Source: Gemmatimonadota bacterium (GTDB lineage Bacteria; Gemmatimonadota; Gemmatimonadetes; Longimicrobiales; Longimicrobiaceae). Taken from it: a stretch of 64,000 nucleotides of DNA. Below the pieces are notes generated by a model that saw only the letters and a list, made by a program, of their open reading frames with translations, had not been told where the DNA came from and ran no database searches. Each line of letters opens with the position of its first letter. Position 1 is the stretch's first letter. The translations under genes were made by a program, and so were the position numbers. Shown here one piece after another: positions 1 through 8,397 of the stretch. The DNA lies in the NCBI GenBank assembly GCA_028287185.1, contig JAQBQD010000029.1:1-64000 (forward strand). The letters run 5' to 3'.

Positions 1-912
1 CGGCCCCGTCGCGGCGCCCACCGTCCCGGTGTCCGCGGGGGGCGCGCCGGTCAGGCGGATGCCCCACGCCGCGGCGAGGTCGGAGACGGACTGCGCCGCC
101 GTGGGCTGGCCCAGCAGCAGCACGTGCGTGGCCTGCGTGGGACTCACCAGCGGCTCGATGTAGTAGCTCTTCTGCCAGCTTCCCTGCTCGGACGCGCCGC
201 GGGCCACCTTGCCCACGGGAATGCCGCGGGGGTACGTCTGGCCGTCGCCCGAGGTGACCATCAGGGCGCCGCTGTCGGGCGTGGCGTGCAGGGCGTTGGG
301 AGCGAACTCCAGCACCATGCGGCCGTGGTCGTCGTGCGGCTCCGCGATCCCGTAGGTGCGGCCGTCCACGGTGGTCACGCTGGCGCGGAACTCGGGGTTC
401 GTCCAGTCGATCGCCACCGCACTGCGCCCGTCCGTCTGGCGCACCATCCCCACCAGCCCCTCGGCGGTCACCACGGGCATGCCGTCGCGGGCGCCGTCGC
501 CGGTGCCCACGGACAGCAGCATGGTGCCGTCGCGGCCGGGGCCGCTCATGTGCGTGGCCTCGGCGGGGATGAAGGGAAAGCCCACGCGCGCCTTGAAGCC
601 GATCAGCGCGCGCAGGGCGCGGTTCTCGGCGGCCAGCCCCGCCTGCCCCACCAGGAAGGCGGCCAGGCTGTCGCGCTGGGCGCGTAGCGAGGCCGCGTCC
701 TCGTAGCGCCCCTCGCGGTCGGCCGTGCCCCGCTGCAGGGTGAAGAAGGGAAGGAGCACCGTGGAGCGGACGCCGTGCGCCAGCGCCTCGCGGTAGCGCA
801 GCGGCAGCGCGAGCAGCACCAGCGCCAGGGCCACGAAGGCGCCGGCGGCGGCCATCTCGCGCTTCCGGCCGCGCTCGCCCGCGCCGCGGAGGTAGGGTCT
901 GAACGCGCTCAG
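1..912 (-). CDS. mreC: Rod shape-determining protein MreC (3' end off the window)
   Basis: MreC is a bitopic inner-membrane protein whose periplasmic beta domain organises the elongasome with MreB. The visible 304 codons give a basic N-terminus (residues about 5-20, RGAGERGRKRE), a membrane segment (about 22-40), a coiled-coil stretch (about 55-95) and the beta-rich core. No ATG, GTG or TTG lies upstream in frame. A CTG at 912 overlaps the mreB stop as CTGA, with an AGAGGAG about 10 nt before it, so I place the start there. The first ATG (855) would remove the positive charges that normally precede the membrane segment. The stop lies beyond the left edge. The family is clear; the start is a judgement. 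Confidence 0.85.
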   Translation of the reverse strand, partial: MSAFRPYLRGAGERGRKREMAAAGAFVALALVLLALPLRYREALAHGVRSTVLLPFFTLQRGTADREGRYEDAASLRAQRDSLAAFLVGQAGLAAENRALRALIGFKARVGFPFIPAEATHMSGPGRDGTMLLSVGTGDGARDGMPVVTAEGLVGMVRQTDGRSAVAIDWTNPEFRASVTTVDGRTYGIAEPHDDHGRMVLEFAPNALHATPDSGALMVTSGDGQTYPRGIPVGKVARGASEQGSWQKSYYIEPLVSPTQATHVLLLGQPTAAQSVSDLAAAWGIRLTGAPPADTGTVGAATGP

Positions 913-1946
913 GTGGTCAACACTCCTCTGTACTTGGCCACGTCGTCCAGGATGCGCCCGGCGCCGCGCACCACGCAGGTCAGCGGGTCCTCGTCCACGT
1001 GGATGGGCAGGTTGGTCTCGCGGGCGATCAGCACGTCCAGCCCGCGGATCAGCGCCCCGCCCCCCGTCATCACGATGCCGCGGTCCACGATGTCGCTGGC
1101 CAGCTCGGGCGGGGTGATCTCCAGCGCGCGGCGCACGGCCTCGACGATGGCCTGGATGGGCTCCTGGATGCACTCGCGGATCTCCTGCGAGTGCACGCGC
1201 ACCGTCTTGGGGATGCCCGAGACGAGGTCGCGGCCCTTCACGTCCATCTCGCGCTCCTCGCCCGTGCTGAACGCGCTGCCGATCTGGATCTTCACGGCCT
1301 CGGCCGTGGCCTCGCCGATCATCAGGTTGTAGTTCTTGCGCAGGAAGGTGACGATGGCCAGGTCGATCTCGTCGCCGCCCACCCGGATGGAGGTGTCGCA
1401 CACGATGCCCGACAGCGCGATCACCGCGATCTCGGTGGTGCCGCCGCCGATGTCGATCACCATGTTGCCCGTGGGCGTCTCCACCGGCAGGCCCACGCCG
1501 ATGGCGGCCGCCATGGGCTCGGCCACCATGTAGACCTCCTTGGCGCCCGCCGCCGCCGCGCTCTGCCGCACGGCGCGCCGCTCCAGCTCGGTGATGCCGC
1601 TGGGCACGCCCACCACCACCGTGGGCTTCAGCTTCAGGAAGCGCTTGCTGGTGACCGTCTGCAGGAAGTACCGCAGCATGATCTCCGTCACGTCCACGTC
1701 GGCGATCACCCCGTCCTTGAGCGGACGGACGGCGGTGATCCCCTCCGGCGTGCGGCCCAGCATGCGCTTGGCCTCCAGCCCGATCCCCTTGATCTTGTTG
1801 GTGGCCTTCTCCATCGCCACCACGGAGGGCTCGTTCAGGACGATGCCTTCGCCCTTGACGTACACGAGCGTGTTCGCGGTCCCGAGATCGACGGCGATGT
1901 CGTTGACCGGAATGAAGCTACCCGATTTGAACCAGCGCAGGGCCAT
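909..1946 (-). CDS. mreB: Rod shape-determining protein MreB
   Basis: Bacterial actin homologue that polymerises under the inner membrane and guides lateral wall synthesis. The 345-aa product is the usual length and contains the phosphate-1 loop (VDLGTANTLVYVKG, about residues 18-31), the VGVPSGITE segment, and the adenosine and phosphate-2 motifs (IDIGGGTTEIAV, MTGGGALIRGLD). The N-terminus MALRWFKSG contains hydrophobic and aromatic residues suitable for membrane contact. ATG at 1946 fixes the conserved N-terminus; a long in-frame upstream extension has no MreB-like sequence. It is followed at once by mreC (CTGA overlap). The 1-kb region upstream contains no gene. Confidence 0.97.
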   Translation of the reverse strand: MALRWFKSGSFIPVNDIAVDLGTANTLVYVKGEGIVLNEPSVVAMEKATNKIKGIGLEAKRMLGRTPEGITAVRPLKDGVIADVDVTEIMLRYFLQTVTSKRFLKLKPTVVVGVPSGITELERRAVRQSAAAAGAKEVYMVAEPMAAAIGVGLPVETPTGNMVIDIGGGTTEIAVIALSGIVCDTSIRVGGDEIDLAIVTFLRKNYNLMIGEATAEAVKIQIGSAFSTGEEREMDVKGRDLVSGIPKTVRVHSQEIRECIQEPIQAIVEAVRRALEITPPELASDIVDRGIVMTGGGALIRGLDVLIARETNLPIHVDEDPLTCVVRGAGRILDDVAKYRGVLTT

Positions 1947-2177
1947 GGGTATCCGAAGACGTGTTCGCCGGGAGCCCGAGGGCGTCTCGGCGGCTCGCGC
2001 GGGTGGGCGTACCGCCCCGATGGAATGCCGGGTGGCGAAAGTCGCAAAGCTATGCCCCTGCCCAGCGGCACGCAACCCGAGCCGGCTCCCCGCAGCGCGG
2101 CCCGGATGCACGCGCCATGCCGCCGCGGGTTCGCGGGCGCAGGATGTTTCCGCGCTTCGGTCTGCGCGGGTGGCGTG

Positions 2178-2334
2178 GGCCGCTCCGGAGCCTCGCCGGA
2201 AACCCCCCCGGCGAGTCTCCTCCGCGGGGTCGGGGAGCCTCCTCCTCCGGGCCGCGATACCCCACCGCGCCCCTCCGTCCGGGGTCTCCCCGCCCCGTCG
2301 CGAGCCCCGCGATACCCCCTGCGGGTCTCGCGCC
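2178..2334 (+). repeat. Left arm of imperfect long inverted repeat
   Basis: This arm aligns with the reverse complement of 2740-2900 at roughly 80 percent by eye. The shared blocks are GTCTCCTCCGCGGGG, GAGCCTCCTCCTCCGGGC, a 22-base block centred on CCGTCCGGGGTCTCC, and TGCGGGTCTCGC, all in the same order with small indels. The pattern fits two copies of a dispersed non-coding repeat in opposite orientation. Confidence 0.8.
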
Positions 2335-2553
2335 GTACATCCTTCATTGGATACTGCCCGCCGCCCCGATCTCCACCTCGCCAGCCTACCCCCACCGGCG
2401 GGACGGTCGAGGGTCCACGTATGGTCCGCCCGCGGCTCCAGCGTTCGTCCGTCCGCCATCGAGACGGAGGTCGGCGTGTTCGCAGGCGCCGTCGTCCTTC
2501 CAACCGCCGCCGGACGCACGGCAGGTCGCGCCCGCACGGAAACAGCCCGCGGA

Positions 2554-2605
2554 GGCGGGCGGATGGCCGTTGCAGGCCCGGGATTCATCCCGGGGCCCGA
2601 GGCCG
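2554..2605 (+). repeat. Short dispersed repeat, copy 1
   Basis: Contains GCGGATGGCCGTTGCAGG then CCCGGGATTCATCCCGGGG. It aligns with 12143-12186 (GCGGATATGCGGTTGCACG, CCCGGATTCATCCGAGG). Both are intergenic and contain a small palindrome around ATTCAT, so this looks like a repetitive extragenic element. Confidence 0.5.
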
Positions 2606-2739
2606 ATGCCGCCCGCTCCCGCCGTCCGCCCGTCGTTGAAGAGCACCCGCCGCCGATGTCGCCCGCCGACGCCGTTGATCCGCCGCCGGCGCCGGTGCGT
2701 GCCCCGCGCAAAGCCCTACCACCGTTCCCAAAAGCTGTG

Positions 2740-2900
2740 CGGAGCGAGACCCGCAGCAGTACCGCGGGGCTCGCGGAGCGGCCGGGGAGACCCCGGACGG
2801 AGGGCGCAGGCCGTATCGCGCCCGGAGGAGGAGGCTCGCCGGCCCCCGCGGAGGAGACCGGCGGGACGGCAGTATCGTCCCGGCGGGCTCCGGAGCGGCC
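2740..2900 (-). repeat. Right arm of imperfect long inverted repeat
   Basis: Reverse-complement partner of 2178-2334, separated from it by about 405 bp. A transcript through both arms could form a very long hairpin. No target-site duplication or transposase is visible. Confidence 0.8.
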
Positions 2901-2960
2901 CGCGAAACCCCGCAGCCCCGCCAAGAGCCCCGTCTCCAAGCCCGACAAAACGCCGGACGC

Positions 2961-2994
2961 ACGAAGGGCGACCCGCTGCCGGATCGCCCTTCGT
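2961..2994 (-). terminator. Hairpin after the DksA-like gene
   Basis: An 11-bp perfect stem (ACGAAGGGCGA / TCGCCCTTCGT) with a 12-nt loop, 33 nt past the stop codon. On the minus strand it is followed by a short T-rich stretch (GTTTTGT). Likely a rho-independent terminator. Confidence 0.6.
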
Positions 2995-3026
2995 CCTTCC
3001 TTCGACCACTTGTGGACCGCCTTCCA

Positions 3027-3407
3027 CTACGCTGCGGCTTCTTCCTCGCGGAGCTTGCAGTCCAGGCAGTAGCGCGCGTGGGGCAGCGCCTCCAGCCGTT
3101 CGAACGGGATCGGGTTCTTGCACGAGTGGCAGACGCCGAACTCCTCGGGCTGGTTGTACAGCCGGCGCAGGGCATCCTCCACGCGGTACAGGTAGCGCCC
3201 TTCCTTGCTGGCGAACAGGAAGGACTTCTCGCGCTCCATCGCGTCCGTACCCTGGTCCGCCATGTGGAACGAGTAGCTGGAAAGGTCCGCGTCGGCGGAC
3301 TCCCGGGTCAGCTTTGCCTGTTCCTGGAAGCGGCCCAGCGAGCGCAGCACCTTCTCGCGCTCGCGGAGGAGAAGGCGCTCGATGGCTTCGAGCTGCTTTC
3401 GGTCCAT
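3027..3407 (-). CDS. DksA/TraR family zinc-finger protein
   Basis: A 126-aa protein of the DksA/TraR family. Members bind the RNA polymerase secondary channel and, with ppGpp, modulate stable-RNA and amino-acid promoters. The N-terminal two-thirds is a charged helical hairpin (about residues 1-75). The C-terminus holds a C4 zinc finger (CHSC, then YCLDC about 20 residues on). The length is close to short DksA-like proteins. ATG at 3407 gives the conserved start MDRKQLEAIE; the frame stays open 100 nt upstream but without family-like sequence. It stands alone between rseP and the repeat-rich spacer. Whether it is the functional DksA cannot be told from sequence alone. Confidence 0.85.
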   Translation of the reverse strand: MDRKQLEAIERLLLREREKVLRSLGRFQEQAKLTRESADADLSSYSFHMADQGTDAMEREKSFLFASKEGRYLYRVEDALRRLYNQPEEFGVCHSCKNPIPFERLEALPHARYCLDCKLREEEAAA

Positions 3408-3540
3408 GCCCGTGTCGATTTCAAGAGGTGGACGGCGTGCGCGGCAAACCGCAAAGCCTTGGCGCGCAAGGGCCGTATGCGTTTCCGCCACAATACAGGA
3501 AGATAACACGCGGCGCGGCGGGAATCCACCCCGCCCCCGC

Positions 3541-4893
3541 TCAGATCCCCAGCTTGCGCAGGATGTCGTTGGCGTTGGCCCACACCATGAGCGCCACCAC
3601 GATCAGCAGCCCCACGTGCGAGAAGCGGATGCGCGCCTCCACGGACAGCGGCCGGCCGCGGACGGCCTCGATGGCCAGGAAGAGCAGGTGCCCGCCGTCC
3701 AGGATGGGAATGGGCAGGATGTTGAGCACGGCCAGGTTCACGGAGAAGAGCGCCATGAACGTGAGGAAGTACTCCATCCCCATCCGCGCGCTCTCGCCCG
3801 AGGCGTCGGCGATGGTGAGCAGCCCCCCCATGTTGCGCGCCGACTCCTGCCCCGACACCAGCTTGTGCAGGATGTCGAAGAGGCTGGACGCCGTCGCCCG
3901 GGTCGCGAAGAAGCCGTCGCCGATGGCGCGGCCCACGCTCACGGGGCGGTGCGCGTCGGGAATGTCGGGCGAGATGCCGATCTTGCCCACGGCCACCGTC
4001 CTGCCCGACGCGTCCCTGCCCGTCTCCGCGCTCGGCGTCACGGAGATGCTCAGCGTCCGGCCGCCGCGGACGACCTGGAGCGCGACGGGCCGTCCCGGGC
4101 TGCCCTCGATGGCGGCCACGGCGTCCTCCCACGAGCGCAGCGTGCGCCCGCCCACCGCCGCGATGCGGTCGCCGGAGCGGATGCCCGCGCGCGCGGCCGG
4201 GCGCCCCTGCACCACCGTGCCCACGATGGCGTCGTGCGCGAACCGCACCTGCCGGACCAGCTCCAGGCGCGCCGCTTCGCCCGCGGGAAGCTGCAGCATG
4301 ACCGGCGGCGCGTCGGCGAAGCGCACCTGCACCGGGCCGGCGGGGGCCTCGTGCAGGCCCTCGTACGCGTCGGTGGAGCTGTGGACGGCGCGGTCGCCCA
4401 CGGCCACGACCCGGGCCCCGTACGGCACGGCGGCCAGCGGCGCGGCGGGGCCGGCGGCGGAGGGGGGAACCAGGCGCGTGGAGGGATCCACCGGCTGCCC
4501 GTACCACATCGACAGGCCCGTGAACACCACGAACGCGAAGAGCAGGTTCATGATGACGCCGGCCGAGATCACCAGCGTGCGCGCCCAGAGCGGCTTCGCG
4601 TCGAAGGTGCGCGACGGGTCCACGGGCGCCTCGCCGCCGTCCGGGCCGCCCTCCAGCGCCTCGCCCGCCTCGTCGGCCTCCATCCCCGCCATCTTCACGT
4701 ACCCGCCCAGGGGGATGGCGGACAGCACGAACTCCGTCTCGCCGACGCGGAAGCCGGCCACCCGCGGCCCCAGACCCAGCGAGAAGCGCGGCGCGTAGAT
4801 CCCCACCGCCTTGGCGGCGAAGAAGTGCCCGAACTCGTGGATGAGGATGAGGACGGACAGCGTGACGATCAGGGAGACGATGGTGGTCAGCAC
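3541..4893 (-). CDS. rseP: Site-2 intramembrane metalloprotease RseP
   Basis: Zinc intramembrane protease that cleaves anti-sigma factors and remnant signal peptides within the membrane. The 450-aa product has the HExxH motif in the first membrane helix (LIHEFGHFFAA, about residues 18-28), PDZ-like regions in the middle (about 130-310, GxxxGDRIAAVGG), and the second zinc-ligand motif LNILPIPILDGG near residue 395, then a last membrane helix. It starts at GTG 4893, overlapping the dxr stop (GTGCTGA), which implies translational coupling. The dxr-rseP order is common in bacteria. Confidence 0.95.
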   Translation of the reverse strand: MLTTIVSLIVTLSVLILIHEFGHFFAAKAVGIYAPRFSLGLGPRVAGFRVGETEFVLSAIPLGGYVKMAGMEADEAGEALEGGPDGGEAPVDPSRTFDAKPLWARTLVISAGVIMNLLFAFVVFTGLSMWYGQPVDPSTRLVPPSAAGPAAPLAAVPYGARVVAVGDRAVHSSTDAYEGLHEAPAGPVQVRFADAPPVMLQLPAGEAARLELVRQVRFAHDAIVGTVVQGRPAARAGIRSGDRIAAVGGRTLRSWEDAVAAIEGSPGRPVALQVVRGGRTLSISVTPSAETGRDASGRTVAVGKIGISPDIPDAHRPVSVGRAIGDGFFATRATASSLFDILHKLVSGQESARNMGGLLTIADASGESARMGMEYFLTFMALFSVNLAVLNILPIPILDGGHLLFLAIEAVRGRPLSVEARIRFSHVGLLIVVALMVWANANDILRKLGI

Positions 4894-6044
4894 GGCACCT
4901 GGCTTCGCACGAAGGTTTCGGTGGCGCGGCGCGCGCGCGCGTCCGCGTCCAGCACGGCGTCCAGCGCCGAGGCCTCGCCCCCGCCGCAGCACTGCAGCGC
5001 GTGGTCGATGGCCTCGGCGATCCCCGGGAACGGCAGCTCGCCGGCCAGGAAGGCGGCGACGGCCACCTCGTTGGCGGCGTTGAACACCGCCGGCGCCAGC
5101 CCGCCCGCCCGTCCCGCCGAAACCCCGAGGCCGAACGCGGGAAAGCGCGCGCCGTCCACGGGCTCGAAGGTCAGCGCCCCCGCCGCCACCGGGTCGAAGC
5201 GGCGCACCGCGTAGGGCAGGCGCCGCGGGTACGACAGCGCGTACAGCACGGGGATCTCCATGGTCGGGAACCCCATCTGGGCAAGCACCGAGCCGTCCAC
5301 CGTCTCCACCATGCTGTGGATGATGGACTGCGGGTGCACCACCGCCTCGATCCGGGCGTACGGCACCCCGAACAGGAAGTGCGCCTCCACCACCTCCAGC
5401 GCCTTGTTCGCGAGCGTCGCCGAGTCGATGGTGATCTTGGCCCCCATGCTCCACGTGGGGTGCCGCAGCGCGTCCGCCGGCGTCACGTGCGCCAGCGCCT
5501 CGGCGCTCCACGTGCGGAACGGGCCGCCGGAGGCCGTCAGGATCAGCCGGCTCACCTCGCTCGCGTCCCCGCCCGCCAGGCACTGGAGGATGGCGCTGTG
5601 CTCGCTGTCCACGGGCACCAGCTCGCCCCCGCCCTCCCGCGCCGCCTGCATCACCAGCGGCCCCGCGCACACCAGCGACTCCTTGTTCGCCAGCGCCACC
5701 CGCTTGCCCGCGCGCAGCGCGGCGAGGGTGGGCTCCAGGCCGGCCGCACCGACCAGGGCGTTCAGGACGACGCCGGCGTCCGGATGCGTGGCCGCCTCCA
5801 GCAGCGCCTCCCGCCCGCTTCGCCATACCGTGCCAGGCGAGGTGCAGGCACCCGGCGGCACGGGGGCGTCGGAGACGACGGCGAGCTTCGGCTTCCACCG
5901 CTCGGCCAGCGCGCAGAGCGCCTCCGCGCTGTGGTGGGCGGTGAGCGCCACCGCGTGGAAGCGGTCGGGGTGCTGCTCCAGCACCGCCAGCGCGCTCCGG
6001 CCGATGGAGCCCGTGGCGCCCAGGATGGCAACGCCCCGGCTCAC
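4887..6044 (-). CDS. dxr: 1-deoxy-D-xylulose 5-phosphate reductoisomerase
   Basis: Second enzyme of the MEP isoprenoid pathway; converts DXP to MEP with NADPH and a divalent metal. The 385-aa product has the usual length. It shows the N-terminal dinucleotide motif GATGSIG (residues 9-15), LANKES, the metal/substrate motifs VDSEHSA and SMGAKITIDSATLANK, and the NAANEVAV motif near the C-terminus. It overlaps cdsA by ATGA and rseP by a few bases, so it is part of a tightly coupled lipid-precursor operon with uppS and cdsA. Confidence 0.97.
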   Translation of the reverse strand: MSRGVAILGATGSIGRSALAVLEQHPDRFHAVALTAHHSAEALCALAERWKPKLAVVSDAPVPPGACTSPGTVWRSGREALLEAATHPDAGVVLNALVGAAGLEPTLAALRAGKRVALANKESLVCAGPLVMQAAREGGGELVPVDSEHSAILQCLAGGDASEVSRLILTASGGPFRTWSAEALAHVTPADALRHPTWSMGAKITIDSATLANKALEVVEAHFLFGVPYARIEAVVHPQSIIHSMVETVDGSVLAQMGFPTMEIPVLYALSYPRRLPYAVRRFDPVAAGALTFEPVDGARFPAFGLGVSAGRAGGLAPAVFNAANEVAVAAFLAGELPFPGIAEAIDHALQCCGGGEASALDAVLDADARARRATETFVRSQVPC

Positions 6045-6901
6045 GGCGCCCCCACGGCGTAGCGGAAGAAGTAGTACGCCAGCGGCAGGGTGAAGAAGAG
6101 CGAGTCGAAGCGGTCCAGCGCCCCGCCATGCCCCGGCAGCAGCGTGCCCGAGTCCTTCACCCCCGCATCCCGCTTCAGCAGCGACTCGGCCAGGTCGCCG
6201 ACGACGGCGGCGACGGAGACCAGCGCGCCGAATGCCGCAGCTTCCACGAACCCCAGCCGGTACGTCGGGAAGCGGCCCAGGACCCAGGTGTACGCCACGG
6301 CCACCACGATCGTTCCGGCCAGGGCGCCCAGCGTGCCCTCCACCGTCTTGCCCGGGCTCACCTTGGGGACCAGCTTCCGCCGCCCGAAGGCCCGGCCCAC
6401 GAAGTAGGCGCAGGAGTCGTTGGTCCAGGTGAGCAGCACGGGCGCGAAGACGAGCGCGGTGCCGTGCCAGCGGTCCACGACCCCCGGCAGGTGGCGCAGG
6501 TAGACGCCGAAGGCCAGCAGGCCGCCGGTGTACAGGGCGCCGAAGACGGTGGCGGAGATGGCGAGCACGGGCTGGCCCTGCACCCCCCGCGCCCAGATGG
6601 CGCCGGCCACGGAGCCCAGCACGAGGAGCACGACCAGCGCGGCCCGGGCGGGGTGGCCGGGGCCCGCGGCGGGCGCGTACGCCGCCACGGCGACGAAGCC
6701 GGCGGCGGCGAGGGCGGAGGGGATGGCGAGGGAGTGGACGCCCTTCGCGGCGGCCAGGCGGTGGAACTCGAGGGCCGCGAGGACGGAGGCCAGCGCGAGG
6801 AGGGTGGCGAGCGTCCAGCCGCCCGCCACCACGGCGCCGACGGCGACGGGGATGCCGACCGCGGCGACGGCGACGCGCTTCGCGGTCTCGGACGTGGCCA
6901 A
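6041..6901 (-). CDS. cdsA: Phosphatidate cytidylyltransferase CdsA
   Basis: Makes CDP-diacylglycerol from phosphatidate and CTP, the precursor for PgsA (encoded at 54.3 kb). The 286-aa protein has about seven hydrophobic segments. Near residues 235-265 it has the family signature: SLLKRDAGVKDSG followed by LPGHGGALDRFDS. It lies directly downstream of uppS (11-nt gap) and overlaps dxr by four bases. Confidence 0.96.
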   Translation of the reverse strand: MATSETAKRVAVAAVGIPVAVGAVVAGGWTLATLLALASVLAALEFHRLAAAKGVHSLAIPSALAAAGFVAVAAYAPAAGPGHPARAALVVLLVLGSVAGAIWARGVQGQPVLAISATVFGALYTGGLLAFGVYLRHLPGVVDRWHGTALVFAPVLLTWTNDSCAYFVGRAFGRRKLVPKVSPGKTVEGTLGALAGTIVVAVAYTWVLGRFPTYRLGFVEAAAFGALVSVAAVVGDLAESLLKRDAGVKDSGTLLPGHGGALDRFDSLFFTLPLAYYFFRYAVGAP

Positions 6902-6912
6902 GGCGGGTGCGC

Positions 6913-7656
6913 TCAGGAGGCCAGGACGCGGCCGAAGCGCCGCTCCCGCCGCTGGTAGTCGAGGATGGCGCCGTACAGGTGGTCGGGGCCGAAGTCGGGC
7001 CAGAGCACCGGGGTGATGTGCAGCTCCGTGTAGGCGAGCTGCCAGAGCATGAAGTTGGAGATGCGCAGCTCGCCCGAGGTGCGGATCAGAAGGTCGGGGT
7101 CGGGCATGTCGCCGGTGTACAGGCTGGCGGCGAAGAGCGCCTCGTCGATCTCGGCGGGCACCAGGGTGCCGTTCTGCACCCGCTCGGCCAGCGCGCGGGC
7201 AGCGTGCACCATCTCGGTGCGCGACCCGTAGCTGATGGCCAGCGTGAGCCGCATCTTCGGCCCGCCGCGGGTGTGCTCCACGATGCCCTCCAGGGCGCCG
7301 CGGGTGCGCGGGCCCAGGCGCGACAGGTCGCCGATCACCCGCACCTCGACCCCCTTCTCCTTCAGCTCGCGCTGCTCGCGGCGCACGTACAGCTCCAGCA
7401 GGCCCATCAGCGCCGTCACCTCGCCCTGGGGACGGTGCCAGTTCTCCTGCGAGAAGGCGAAGAGGGTGAGGAACTCCACCCCCGCCTCCTGCGCCGCCTC
7501 CACCGTGGCCCGAACGGCGCGCATCCCGGCGCGGTGGCCGAACTCGCGCGGACGGCTGCGCTCGCGCGCCCAGCGCCCGTTGCCGTCCATGATGATGGCC
7601 ACGTGGCGGGGAACGTCGCCGCTGATCCGGATGCGCTGCAGGAGGTCGGAAGCCAT
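6913..7656 (-). CDS. uppS: Undecaprenyl diphosphate synthase UppS
   Basis: Cis-prenyltransferase making the C55 lipid carrier for peptidoglycan and O-antigen synthesis. The 247-aa product contains the catalytic IIMDGNGRWA (about residues 20-29), FSQENWHRP, and the C-terminal RTSGELRISNFMLWQ motif. ATG at 7656 gives the normal N-terminus; the frame extends upstream without conserved sequence. It is separated from frr by 163 bp containing a strong hairpin, so it may have its own promoter. Confidence 0.96.
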   Translation of the reverse strand: MASDLLQRIRISGDVPRHVAIIMDGNGRWARERSRPREFGHRAGMRAVRATVEAAQEAGVEFLTLFAFSQENWHRPQGEVTALMGLLELYVRREQRELKEKGVEVRVIGDLSRLGPRTRGALEGIVEHTRGGPKMRLTLAISYGSRTEMVHAARALAERVQNGTLVPAEIDEALFAASLYTGDMPDPDLLIRTSGELRISNFMLWQLAYTELHITPVLWPDFGPDHLYGAILDYQRRERRFGRVLAS

Positions 7657-7720
7657 GCGGGAAGATGCAGCCGGGGTACGGAGTTCGTCAAACCTGCCGC
7701 CCGGGGAGGCAGGCAAGCGC

Positions 7721-7753
7721 GCGGGGACCGGCACGTCCGGCGCCGGTCCCCGC
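7721..7753 (-). terminator. Hairpin between frr and uppS
   Basis: A 12-bp perfect GC-rich stem (GCGGGGACCGGC / GCCGGTCCCCGC) with a 9-nt loop, 66 nt after the frr stop on the transcribed strand. No T-run follows. It could terminate or attenuate the ribosomal part of the superoperon. Confidence 0.55.
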
Positions 7754-7819
7754 ACTCCGGCCGTGCAGGGGGAGTGCCACACCGCCCGCGGGCCGGGAAG
7801 AAGGCCGAGTTGCCGGCCC

Positions 7820-8371
7820 TCAGACCTCCATCACCTCGGCTTCCTTGTGCTTCAGCAGCTCGTCCACCTTCTGGATGTGCTGGTCGGTGAGCTTCTGCAC
7901 TTCGCCCTGCTCGCGCCGGATGTCGTCCTCGGACAGGCCCTCGCCCTTCTGCCGGTGCTTCACCTCGTCGTTGGCGTCCTTGCGCACCTGGCGGATGGAG
8001 ACGCGGGCGTCCTCCGCCATCTTGTGCAGCACCTTCGCGTATTCCTTGCGGCGCTGCTCGGTCAGCGGCGGCAGGGGGATGCGGATGAGGTTGCCGTCGT
8101 TGGAGGGGTTCACCCCCAGGTCCGACATCTGGATCGCCTTCTCCACCGGGCCCAGCATCTTCTTGTCCCACGGCTGGATGGTGAGCATGCGCGGCTCGGG
8201 GGCGGCCACCGTGCCCACCTGGTTCAGCGGCAGCATGGAGCCGTAGGCCTCCACGCGGATGGAGTCCAGCAGCGCGGGCGAGGCCTTGCCCGTGCGGACG
8301 GTGGCGAAATCGCGGCGCAGCGCCTCCAGGGCGCCCTCCATGCGCTCACGCGCCTTCTGCAATCCGGACAT
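7820..8371 (-). CDS. frr: Ribosome recycling factor
   Basis: Splits post-termination ribosomes together with EF-G. The 183-aa product is standard length, with the conserved N-terminal region (RMEGALEALRRDFATVRTGKASPALLD), NPSNDGNLIRIPLPPLTEQRRKE in the middle and a helical C-terminus ending KHKEAEVMEV. It is 26 nt downstream of pyrH in the usual tsf-pyrH-frr order. Confidence 0.97.
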   Translation of the reverse strand: MSGLQKARERMEGALEALRRDFATVRTGKASPALLDSIRVEAYGSMLPLNQVGTVAAPEPRMLTIQPWDKKMLGPVEKAIQMSDLGVNPSNDGNLIRIPLPPLTEQRRKEYAKVLHKMAEDARVSIRQVRKDANDEVKHRQKGEGLSEDDIRREQGEVQKLTDQHIQKVDELLKHKEAEVMEV

Positions 8372-8397
8372 GGCGACCTCGGGTGGGGGACGGGTGC

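Larger units (their letters stand above)
1947..3026. other. Gene-free spacer between mreB and the DksA-like gene
   Basis: About 1.08 kb of very GC-rich DNA with overlapping open frames on both strands, none of which shows a recognisable protein, start signal or length conservation. It holds two inverted copies of a ~160-bp repeat (2178-2334 and 2740-2900), a short dispersed-repeat copy near 2554-2605 and a hairpin after the DksA-like gene (2961-2994). I could not identify a convincing mreB promoter, although one must lie here or the gene is read from upstream. Confidence 0.6.

Noticed and set aside
1947-2740. Several open frames of 60-220 aa in the spacer upstream of mreB
   Set aside because: They are present in many frames at once, have repeat-derived composition and no start signals; the repeat pair explains the open frames.
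1961-4798. 945-aa plus-strand open frame over the mreB spacer, the DksA-like gene and rseP
   Set aside because: Antisense to two certain genes and compositionally a shadow (Arg/Pro/Ala/Ser).
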